64,000 nt of DNA from positions 12,881,869 to 12,945,868 of the forward strand of contig NC_088711.1 of assembly GCF_963576615.1 (NCBI RefSeq), given 5' to 3'. The number at the start of each line of letters is the position of its first letter. The stretch's first letter is position 1. The stretch is from Watersipora subatra. Its lineage: Eukaryota; Bryozoa; Gymnolaemata; Cheilostomatida; Watersiporidae. This document shows, one piece after another, positions 12,520 through 22,812 of the stretch. The position numbers and the translations under genes are program-made. The notes under the pieces are model-generated. The model ran no database searches and was not told where the DNA came from. It saw nothing but the letters and a program-made list of their open reading frames with translations.

Positions 12520-12876
12520 GTGAGTGTTACTTGAGACTAGGCCCTCCCCTCAGAGGCCACTGTTGCAAGGGTGAGTGTCACTTAAGACTAGGCCCTCCCC
12601 TCAGAGGCCACTGTTGCAAGGGTGAGTGTCACTTAAGACTAGGCCCTCCCCTCAGAGGCCACTGTTGCAAGGGTGAGTGTCACTTGAGACTAGGCCCTCC
12701 CCTCAAAGGCCACTGTTGCAAGGGTGAGTGTCACTTGAGACTAGGCCCTCCCCTCAAAGGCCACTGTTGCAAGGGTGAGTGTCACTTGAGACTAGGCCCT
12801 CCCCTCAAAGGCCACTGTTGCAAGGGTGAGTGTCACTTGAGACTAGGCCTTCCCCTCAAACGCCACTGTTGCAAGG
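12520..12876 (+). repeat. 51-bp minisatellite, exactly 7 units
   Basis: Seven tandem units of GTGAGTGTCACTTGAGACTA followed by GGCCCTCCCCTCARAGGCCACTGTTGCAAGG-type sequence fill 357 bases. Units are G+C-richer than their surroundings. Because 51 is divisible by three, a frame stays open through the array and would encode a 17-residue Cys/His-rich repeat. It has no other gene features, and I treat it as non-coding. Confidence 0.95.
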
Positions 12877-14200
12877 AACTGATGCACACTTATAGAACAG
12901 CCGTATTTTTAGCAACAGCAACTCTAGTGAGCTAAAACTCAAAATGGTAACTCTTTAAAAACATTTGATAAACATTTCATACGCGGGAATTATACTTTAA
13001 TGTAATTAAAAATATATAGCGATTGAAGATGTGACAACCCTAATAAGTTGTAATATCACAAATAACTCTTGTGGTAAATTACAATTTGTCATTAAGCCAT
13101 TAGCAATTCTGCCACACAAGTAGTCTGTAATTTTACGCTCTGCTCAAGGCTATCAATTCACAGGTCACTAAGGATTTTTATTGTGAGAAAATGGATTGTT
13201 TCAATATAAACAGTGATATATACAAGCTACAATATAACCAGCAACATCCCAGATGATTTTATACCTCTATTACATATGATACTGATTAACTAATAACTAG
13301 AAATTCCACTGTCATACAGCCCACGACCAAAGAGATATTGGAAAAAAGAAAGGGTACTGATGGTTGAGAAATGCAATATTAGCAGTCAACTGGCACTGTA
13401 GTGCAATAGGATAACTGCAATGGTAGCTGTAATGTACTGGGTGTGGGTGTTATTATATACAACAAATAGCAATAATGAAAGGAAAAGATTATATGTTTAT
13501 ATCTCTCCCCCTGCAATAGGAGAAATGCAATATTGGCCAATATTAGAAGTAAAATGCACTGATATTATTAGAATAACCAATATTATTAATATAGTAATAA
13601 TATAAAACCAATACACAATTTTGTTTACATTTAAAAACGTCATAGTTTTTATAATCTCATAAGTATAATGTTAAAATCTCTTAAGAATCGTTAGAAAAAA
13701 ATATCATCATCATTTCCTTTACTTATACTGCGTTGAACATCAGTTAGAATACCGAAGTACTCAAGAGTCTAAAATGTCAGTTACTTTGAAATCGGCAAAA
13801 ATAAAACGATTTCAGTCCTCCTACGTTAATTACAGAAACCTTCGACAATGCTATATTAGACTGGTGAAATGTGCACGTTATTTTTTCGTGAAATGCGCAC
13901 GACTTTATCGTTCCATTCTCTGTCGCTCGGCGTTTCAATTTTCGGTCTTAACTTTTATTTAACCAAGCTTTTCAAGCGTTTTGTGACGATTTTCATCCAA
14001 ATTAATCTGTCTATTTGTGTATAATCCGATCAGATGGGTTAGTTTTAAGATAATAATGACAGTTTACAAAGACTTGGTAACATATTTAAGTAGGTTTGTA
14101 TGTGTTTTGTATCGTTATTATACTTTAACGACTCTACAAAACGATGGTTCAATTTGTTGATGAAATTTTGATACAAGGGTTCGTCTTATTGATGATGAAT
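12877..14200. other. Intergenic, no supported gene
   Basis: AT-rich unique-looking sequence upstream of DNAJC9 and downstream of the 51-bp array. It holds only short open frames without protein character. Confidence 0.35.
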
Positions 14201-14598
14201 AATTTTCGAGTTTCAGAGATGCCTGAATTGAAGGTCAATGATAAAGTTTGGGTCGTCACCATCTGATGCCGGGGCTGGGGGCGCCATGGTCCGCAAGGAT
14301 CCTTTACCAGACAGTTACTGGGTGAGGATAGGAGACAAAACTCCGAAGAAACAGAAAACACTTGTTTTTGCTACATGAAAATGAGTTTAATAGGTTTTTA
14401 CATAATGGTCTTGGTAGCAGTCTAGTAGGCACTGAATGTCCAATAGTGTCTGATCACCTGCCTAATGACAGTGGTGAAGTGGGCCCAGCAGCCGAGCTGG
14501 ATGCCGCATCTGCAGTTGAGCCGAATGAAACATCTGTTACCACTACAAGAAGTGGCAGGGTTCAGCCTTACAGGTATTTTAATATGGTTTACTCATAA
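14201..14598 (+). pseudogene. Ty3/gypsy-type polyprotein C-terminal remnant
   Basis: The plus strand encodes MPELKVNDKVWV, then after a one-base shift SYWVRIGDK and a KKQKTL segment. This is the usual pattern of the integrase C-terminal domain of Ty3-like elements (L-x-x-G/N-D-x-V-W-V followed by a S-Y-x-V strand). It is followed by an acidic linker and TTTRSGRVQPYRYF, which resembles the TRSGR-x-x-x-P-x-R-Y end common in such polyproteins. No reverse transcriptase, RNase H, protease or LTR is visible upstream. It is a truncated, frameshifted relic. Confidence 0.6.
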
Positions 14599-14663
14599 CT
14601 GCTTCTGTTATAGATTATCAAAGAAAATAAAACAAAATCTGAACCCTGATCTGACTGGCTTCT

Positions 14664-15625
14664 ATGGCTGATCCAGGTACGTCAGAGGGTGATGGCCCTG
14701 GTGGTGGAAAGTCTGGAGATTGTAGTAAGGGTACTAGGAAGAGTGATGGTGAAAATGCCGCTCGAGTTTTGGGTAAAAATGGTAAACTATACTGTATGAT
14801 CTGCAGTTGTAACTGTGATCATGTAGCTAGCGAATGCCCTGGGTTTACTTGTAACAGGTGCCAAGCTTTTGGTCATTTTGTCAGACCGAGACTGCAAGGT
14901 GCAAAAATGTGGCTTTTGTCACAAATTAGGCCATGAGGTCGCTGAATGTGATTAAAGGGGGCCATATGGTCCAGTGGTAAAAGAAAAATTAAAGTTCCCA
15001 GTAGTAATGAACCTGATGCTAAGGTTAAAGGCTACGCAGCAGCCGTAGCTAATACTAGTAAGCCAACACATCCTAATGGACCACCTGGTGAGAAGATTTA
15101 TAAGGAGAAAAAGTTAGTTTGTGAGATGTAAAGAGGAAGCCAAGCGGCGGTATGAGAGAGAGATATGCAGGCTTTTCAGGAGGAAGAACAGAATTATGAC
15201 TATGAGTTTCAGTTGTCACAAGCTATTCAAAAATATGTTAATGAGTTGCTTCACGTGAGGACCCAATTCCGGAGATCACGTACGCCTGCAGCCTTGTTTG
15301 TGGAAGGTTTTAGAGGTCCCAGGGAGGGTGCGCACAGCGCAACCCTTGTTTCCCTCAGAACAGTACATTGCCACCTGTTACGTTGCCAAAAGTTATTGTA
15401 GCTGAGGCCAACGCTGTTTCTGGTGCTGAGGCTTTGGCTGAGGCAAGTGGTGCTGAAGCTTCGGCTGAGACAAGTGGTGCTGAGGCTTTAGCCGAAGCAA
15501 ATGATGGCAAGGCTGAGGCCAGGTTAGAAAAAGGTGAGGAAGAGGGTGAGTTGCACGAGGTTACTGCCTCTGACGTTGACGAGGAATTGCTTCTTGAGAC
15601 TGTAACGACTAATGTTGAAATATAA
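14664..15625 (+). pseudogene. Broken zinc-knuckle (gag-like) protein
   Basis: The frame opens with MADPGTSEGDGPGGG and then encodes CCHC-like knuckles: a Cys-rich YCMICSCNCDHVASEC, then CNRCQAFGHFV. A frameshift near 14885 follows, then CGFCHKLGHEVAEC ending at TAA 14955. Downstream, frames with KRKIKVPSSNEP, a basic REAKRRYE and an acidic EEEQNYDYEFQLS stretch suggest the same protein continued. It ends in a degenerate Ala/Glu-rich repeat (GAEALAEA units, 15420-15510) and stops at 15625. Several stops and shifts interrupt it. The cysteine knuckles point to a nucleic-acid-binding retroelement protein. Its place 3' of the Ty3-like remnant is unusual for gag and may mean a separate insertion. 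Confidence 0.5.
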
Positions 15626-15721
15626 GCTAGTGAGAAGGACAATTAATAATAATATAATATGGAAGCCTTGAAGTCAGCTACATGTATATATACTTAAACG
15701 CAGCTTATTCATGAATATTTA

Positions 15722-16519
15722 AACCATAACTGTCACATACAACTTTTATCGTATTGACTAGGTAAATCAGACATGCTGATTCCGATTTTGTACTCAAAAT
15801 AAAGATTGGTCCACTAACTTTCAGAGTAATGAAGGCTTTTTTACAGAGTTTTAATATCGGTCTCGAAAACAACACAATCGGCACAACAAGCTCCACCCAT
15901 AAATATGTGACGTAACCTAGCCTTTTAGGAACGGAATTTAGGAATGTTTAGACCGATTGAGAATAATAGAGATGGATGTTTTAAAATCCATTATTATCTA
16001 ACTTCAGTCTTAAAACTAATTTCAGTTTTTTCTAAAAGGTAAATAAGTTATTTAACACTGCATATTTAAAAATGAGCTCAAAAAGCGCGATAACAACACT
16101 AGCTTGTGATAAAATCGCGCTTTTTGAGCTCATTTTTCTCGGCATTCAGCCCATTTAAACATCATATAACAAGCTGCGAGCAACTTTAAATAGTTTAAAT
16201 ATCTTTCATAAAAGACTGAGATTATTTTACAGGCTGAATTTAGTTAATAACGGGTTTTAAGACACCCATATCTATTATTCTAAATAGGATTAAACATCCC
16301 TAACTTCCGTTCCTGAAAAAGTTAAGTTTCGTCACATATTTATGGGCGGAGCTTGTTATGCCGATTGTGTTGTTTTCGAGACCGATATTAAAACGCTGTA
16401 AAAAGCCTTCAATAGTCTGAAAGTTAGTGGACCAATCTTTATTTTGAGTACAAAATCGGAATCAGTGTGTCTGATTTACTTAGAAAATACAATAAATGTT
16501 GTACGTGACAGTTATGGTT
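15722..16519. mobile_element. Long foldback element (about 800 bp, arms over 180 bp)
   Basis: The left arm starts AACCATAACTGTCACATACAAC and the right arm ends with its reverse complement (GTTGTACGTGACAGTTATGGTT). Homology between the arms runs for nearly 200 bases, including an inverted GACCGATATTAAAAC and a CCATAAATATGTGACG block. The centre (16071-16138) contains a second hairpin built on AATGAGCTCAAAAAGCGCGA and its reverse complement. No coding capacity. A minus-strand open frame in the left arm is a by-product. Confidence 0.85.
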
Positions 16520-16559
16520 CAAGCTGGTTAATAGGTATGTATGCCTGTGCTAATTTTAA

Positions 16560-17427
16560 AGGTTGACTTGCAACAAAATTCCCATTACAGTTATTTGATA
16601 TCAAAAGATTCACCATGTTTTACTCTGTTGTGTTGTAGGTACAAAATATGTGGAAAGGTGATTACAAGCTCTTAAATGCTCAAAAATGAACAGAAAATCA
16701 CAGCCACATGAGACCGCCGTAGTTTGGATTCCCTTTCCAAAACGGCTCAAATGTGATGTAGTTGTGAGAGATGGTTTCTGTTTACACTTTTTTGCAACCA
16801 TATTCGTCGAAATATTTTCACAAATATACTTCACGCATTCAATAAAACTATGTCTATTGTTCTTACGCGTCTGTATTATCGTCATTGTAATGCTGTCGCT
16901 TTTAGCAGTGATATCTTATAACTTACCGTAAAAATTCATTTAATTTTTTCTCGAAGGAGTACATATCATTGTCTGATAATCATGACGAGCCTGTTGGTCA
17001 CTTGTGATAATCGATTAGTGCTGCAAAAATTATTTGCGAAGTATTGGGTCACATGATCAGACTACGACTTGATGATTGAATAATGCCGAAACAAAACTGT
17101 AAAGTAGCGAGCATCTATATTTGATACGGGGTTTTCGGTAAAACCCGAAGTGTTTGTCATAAACTAGTACTACGATATGTTTTATATTGAGCTTTTTATT
17201 GGCCTTTCAACTCACGTGAGAACATACGTAACAAGACGATAACCAAATTTCGTGGTTACATCATCGAAATAAAGAGATTCCAATCTACGGCGGCTTTTCG
17301 TTTTTGAGCTTTTAAGAGCTTGTAATCACATTTCCACATATTTGGCACTTTCAACACAACAGAGTAAGACATGGTGAATCTTTTGATACCAAATAACTGT
17401 AATGTGAACTTTGTTGCAAGTCAACCT
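16560..17427 (+). mobile_element. TTAA-flanked foldback element, family 1, copy 1
   Basis: It is bounded by TTAA at 16556-16559 and 17428-17431. It starts AGGTTGACTTGCAACAAAAT and ends with the reverse complement GTTGCAAGTCAACCT. The inverted arms extend well over 100 bases, through the AACACAACAGAGTAA and CACATATTT blocks. Copies at 25309-26184 (same orientation) and 54121-54996 (inverted) share the interior. A minus-strand frame of 91 codons is kept in copies 1 and 2 but has no transposase motif. TTAA duplication is typical of piggyBac-type transposases, but the ends do not start CCC, so superfamily is open. Confidence 0.9.
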
Positions 17428-18980
17428 TTAATACCAATATTTTGGTTGCTCCTCGATATTAATCTTGACATAATTTCAGCTAATGCTACCTTCGCTGATT
17501 TCTCTTGAAACACTCTTGATTTAGCAATATTATTTCAGTTTCCTTCCTTGTTTATGCTTGATTCAGCTTGTGTGTTAATGCTATACTTGTAATAACTGCT
17601 TCCGCAATAATCACTTCTGATAACCTATCACCTACAAACTGTTTCCCCTGTCCTCTAAGGGAGGGGGCATGCTGGATAATTCTACCCGAGTGATTGGACT
17701 AAAGGTCAAGGCTAAAGTTTAGGTTATGTCAAGGCCAAGACAGGTTTTATCCTAGTTGTAAATGTCAAGGACGTTCTGTAAGAATCTCAAAACTAACGAG
17801 CCGAGCCGGATGAAACTAGAGACCTCCGGGCACTTCTTATCTCAGACCTGATGTGGTAAGTCCTAATACAACAGTATATATTGTATATCGCATAAATTCT
17901 TCACTTAGCAAGCTGTCCTCAAGAAAGCTAAGTAAGCATTTTTATTTGCATCGAGTGTTACAGGAACAAGTGAGTAGATAATGCAATTGAAAATCCACTA
18001 CATATTCAACTTGCCACAATCAATAATCAGTCTTTCCAGTCAGCTTAAATCCCTTTTAGGTAGAGCATTGATAATTGTTACAAAAAGTCAATTTTGTGTT
18101 ATAAAGAAATATTTACTAGTGAAATTTAATTGTTTGCATTTTCAATGACTTAGAGTCTGCAATGTATAATTGAAAATCATACTAATCTGATCATACTAAC
18201 AAAATGACTTAACGCAGTTGTACTCCTTTTTTGATTTATATCATACCACCTTTGTAGCTTGCATAAAAATAAAAACTAGCTATACTTGCGTCTTCTGCTT
18301 GATGTAGGCCTATATGTAGTTGTGCGGTATGTCATCACATTAAGTTTTTGTTTTCCACATATGTTTTTGAAAATATAAACGTCTTAGAGAACAGTTGTCG
18401 TTGAGAGTCCACACAACCTTCAACCACGAAAGGATTTATCTAGTTTAAAAAAAAACATTTACATAGAAAGCAAATTAAAATATTTTATAAGGTCTTGAGA
18501 TGATTGCTCATGATTAAAGCCAAATATCCAATGTGCACGATGGCTAGGACACCGGTGTGATTTCAAAATGGCATGCATCCTGGCATCGCTTTGTGTATGC
18601 ACTAATAAGTACCATTGGGGTTTTGCAGTTTATATTAGTACATTCCGAGAACAGCAAAGTTGAAAGGGTCATCAGAATACTTATTACCAAAAAACTTACG
18701 TTGGAAATTTACATAGACGGCTAATATATCCATAGAATAGCTGGGCAAAGCGTTAAAAGAGATATTCGCAATACCCTCTAAACCTTTTAAAACTTCACCC
18801 TCAACTGTGAGCAGGGTCTTAATATTCGTTGACGCACGGATCCTCAGTCGCGCTCAAAATTTTAGCGTAGCCTGGTTCCACATAATGGAATTAATAAACT
18901 GATGTACTATTACATCGGCTCTAGATCAATTTGCAAAAACCGATGCTTTAGTTAGATTCAGTCAAGGCGCGGTTTACTTG

Positions 18981-19001
18981 CCCCCCCCCCCCCCCCCCCC
19001 C
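18981..19001 (+). repeat. Poly-C tract (21 C)
   Basis: Uninterrupted homopolymer of 21 C bases followed by TCC. Its length is likely to be unreliable in the assembly. Confidence 0.95.
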
Positions 19002-20654
19002 TCCGACTAAATCAAAACCATAAAGTTACTATTTCCTCAAATGCTATTCCAACCCAAATCTTATATGGTTGAGTAATTTTGTTTGGCATCGTAGTTTGGG
19101 AACCAATGCGAAGGCTGAAACTTATAAACAATCCATTTCGGCATAGATGACGTTTAGACCGCTTATAATTAAACCGAAACAGTTGCGTTTTGATGCAAGA
19201 TTCCAGGAAATTTCGATGGGAGATATTGTGAAAAAATATCGGCAGTATTCTTCTCTTCATTGGACGAGGTAAACAGCTTTATAAGAAAAAAAGAGCTACG
19301 AACAATCGTTCAATGGTCGACATACAAAACAGAGAAGTTCTCGAAGACTATAACATTTGGTGGTATGTAGGTCAATGTTGGGACAAAAATTCTCGGTTGG
19401 GGTTGGCAATTGACTCTAGAGTCTGGATGTGCAGTCAATCATTGGAGTATATCTTATTCTATACTTTAGAGAAATAAAGAAAAAAACATCATCATTTCAG
19501 TATTAGTCTTGCTTGGCTGCTACCCGGCAGCTACTCCTCGGATCATTTACCTGTCTGAATAATTTTTCTGACATCTCATTGGTCCTCATCTATGCCGTAA
19601 TAGATTGTTTATAAATTTCACCAATGCAAAGGAACGGTTCTAGCAAAATTATGTGACCAATGCTTTTGCAACAAAACTTAGGCTGTTCGAAATGTTGCAA
19701 GCTTTTGCAAGCGTAAATCTAACTGTAACTTGAGCGTAACTGTATTAAATATTGTTACACTCAATCATATAATAAATGTAGTTGATTGGATAATTGGTAA
19801 TGAAGTCAAACTTCAGAGCTCTTTGTTGCTTAATTATTAAAAATCTCTAAAGCATTTTGACAGATACAGAAAAAAAATTAGCTACAAAATATCTATAAAA
19901 ATCCAAAGCTGAGCTAATAGATAAAACTGTAAAATAAAGCTATTAGCTATTTGTAAAATAACGCTATTAAACCATACAATTATATACACATGTACATATA
20001 TGTATATACATGTATATAGATTACATGTGCGGGTAACAATCGTATGATATGTAATGTTCGAAAATAGATAAAAAATTAATTTTGACTTTACTACTGGCAT
20101 TCCAAATCACTGCCAAATAATTATGATAAAAGTTGCAAATCTGATGCTTCTATGGAAAGAATCTTATTTACAGAGGAGATAAATCCTAAAATATCATTTT
20201 TATCAAATTTCTCATAGAAGTGGGAATGGCAGCTGCGCAACTCTTCAGTTTTGAATTCTCCATACCAAAATTAGTCTAAATCACTGCACAAATTGCCATT
20301 GAAAAAGGGTGCCAACGGAAATGCAAGATAAACTGCCTTGGCCCATGGCCTATAACTTTGTTTCTGATTGTTTGACATATTATGTGTAACAACTAAGCGC
20401 ATCTGTGTTACAATTCTATGCTAGATCTTCCCACAAGTTATTACATAATCAAGAATATTTTCATCCATACTGTAGTAAGAAAAGTATCAATTCGTTGCCT
20501 GTTCATTATTACAAAGTAAGCAAATTTTACTTTCTACCGAATCACTAAAGCCGTTGGCATGAATCAGGGCATTCTAGACTAAGTACAATGATAATTATCA
20601 TGCTTGCATATGAGTCGCAGTATACGCGTAGGTAACCTTTTATTGTACCATCAT

Positions 20655-20729
20655 AGTATACGGTCTGCATAACCAATATAGTATACGGTCTACATAACCA
20701 ATATAGTATACGGTCTGCATAACCAATAT
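20655..20729 (+). repeat. 25-bp tandem repeat, 3 units
   Basis: Three units of AGTATACGGTCTGCATAACC plus AATAT; one unit has A for G in CTGCATAA. Confidence 0.95.
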
Positions 20730-22439
20730 AGTTCAATGAGTGATATGAAGTAAGCTAACAAAAACTAAAGATTCGAGGCTAACAACATTTGATTAATTGT
20801 TAAATTGATAAATTGATAAATTACTGTGAAAAATTTAACAGACTTGTCATTCCTTGTGCAATACATAATCTGTAGAAGGTGTGCAGGAGGACAGTTTTAG
20901 TATTTCGGTAATTAACACACTTAACTCGCATCTGTGAGCTGTCAATGTAAGTGACTATGTTGTTTTATATGGAACTGTCCCTTGATAAAATTCCAACGCT
21001 CAACTCACGTACAAGTATTGGAGTAGGTCACTTGACCCCAAGTAAATATGAGCAGTACCTGAGCTCTGAATAAACTAGTTGTGGTAGAGTTTTTTATGCT
21101 TTGCATTAAAATGTATGTAGATTGGGTAGCTATCATAAATCTTCTCTCGCCCTCCCCCTCTTTTTTTTATTCTGGGCAGCTTACTGAATAAATAAAGTTG
21201 CTGTGATTTAATAATATTCTCAGTATTCAAGTTTTTTTGTAGAGAGCAACATGTCCGTGTGATGGAATTGTAGCAGAGCATTTATGCTGTCGTAATAAGT
21301 GAGATCATAATTAGTATATAATACTGCCTGTGGGAGTTTAATAATCAAGTCTATAGGCTAATTTAGGTTTGTGCAATGTGTGTCAAAAATTGTGCATCAC
21401 AAAGCATTGCATAGTATTGCTTCTTGCTGCCTCACATACGAGATCTGGCAGCATTAATACTATATTCTTTTACTGCTACTCTTTATACATTTTAAATTTG
21501 ATTCATAGATAAAGCAGCCTCACTGCAGCATAGAGTTATATTTGAAGGGACCATGAATGATAGTAACTGCAGAATAAACTCTGCAATTATTTCAACTTCA
21601 TTCTATTAGCCAACAACTCTCAGTTAGTGCAGCAGAGCACATGTATGTGTATTTCAAATCAGCTCATAGAAGTTCGGAGTTGTGCGCTTCTACAGTTATG
21701 GTAGTTCATTTTATATTCACCGTAAATTGCCAAGCTTAGGCTGTGACTGTAAACGTTTCTCCTCTTGGCTCACATTATCAATTACCGGTAGTTCATAATC
21801 ATAATATCAAGAATCATTATAAATACTTGTCAGTGAGTGCTATTGAGAGCACTCTGCTGCACACGAGCTGCTTGTTGGAGAGCCACCATTTTATCCGCTA
21901 GTTGTTTCAGTCATTATTACTATACAGTGATTTGGCTGTTTGCTCGGTTGATAATAGATATTATACTGTATTTAATGAAGGCTTAGCTTTCTAAAAAATA
22001 TGAAAATGCACAGATTCTCAAAACTGGCTACTTGCAACTTTGTTAAAATGTATCTAGTCATTATATTTGTCTTCTTTCTTTCTCATTTCTCCCTTCTTGT
22101 GTGTTACCTCAATCTTAGCAATTACAGTAAAACTTATCATTATAGAAGTTACAGCAGTATGCGGTTATGTTAGTTTGTATCTAAAATCAGAAACTCATAA
22201 AAATATAATGACGAGCAGTTAGAATATTTTACGGTATATAAATAAGAATCAATCTAGGGGAGTGCACAACAGGTATATAATTGATTGTAGTTCTAAAAAT
22301 ATACATGTGTAAAACTTCAAAAATTGGTAAAAATAGCATGAAGCATAAGTCAATATAGTAAAAATATCTACGCAAGTCGATCAAGTGCGCAAGCAAAAAA
22401 ATCATAACAACATGAACAGGACAGCTCCAACTAAGCTAT

Positions 22440-22812
22440 TCAAGTAGTATATTCATTGATTCTTGATTCAGGTGCAACTGATCGTAGCTTCTTTCTCATT
22501 TCTTGCAGCTCGACGCAGTCATTTTTAGAGCGAGGGGTGGCAGATAAATCCCATTCGCGTGTTGCGGTGATAACTTTTGGGAACTTGAATCCTTGAGTGT
22601 CACTCATCAGTTCAGGAGACTTGATAGGTGCCAAGTACCCTTCATCACAAGCAACTTTTATGTCTTGGAGTCGACTTGGTGACCCAGCCTTGTTGTTGTT
22701 ATTAGTGTTATATTCTTCCGGCGTGTCGTAATTTTCCTTGAGAGGTGAACTTGGAGCCGATGCTACTGGTACTGCAACATCGTAATCACCAACTTGTGCT
22801 TTAATCCTAGAC
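22440..22812 (-). CDS. Receptor kinase last exon: cytoplasmic tail
   Basis: Encodes residues 1263-1386 and the stop at 22440-22442. It begins at a CCAG acceptor in phase 2. The tail is polar, with several candidate phosphotyrosine sites seen directly: [15 protein letters not shown] and EGYLAPI; the last two have the Y-x-x-P form favoured by some SH2 domains. The chain ends RINEYTT. A short Asn run (NTNNNNK) sits in the middle. Docking function is inferred from motif form only. Confidence 0.85.

Larger units (their letters stand above)
17432..22439. other. Intergenic, no supported gene
   Basis: This lies downstream of the receptor kinase gene. It contains a 21-base poly-C run (18981-19001), a three-unit 25-bp tandem repeat (20655-20729) and otherwise AT-rich sequence with short unsupported frames. 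The kinase 3' UTR should occupy the right end, but I could not fix a polyadenylation signal. Confidence 0.35.

Noticed and set aside
16610..16885. 91-codon frame shared with 25359-25634
   Set aside because: Lies inside the TTAA foldback copies 1 and 2; no transposase motif and broken in copy 3, so not called a gene.
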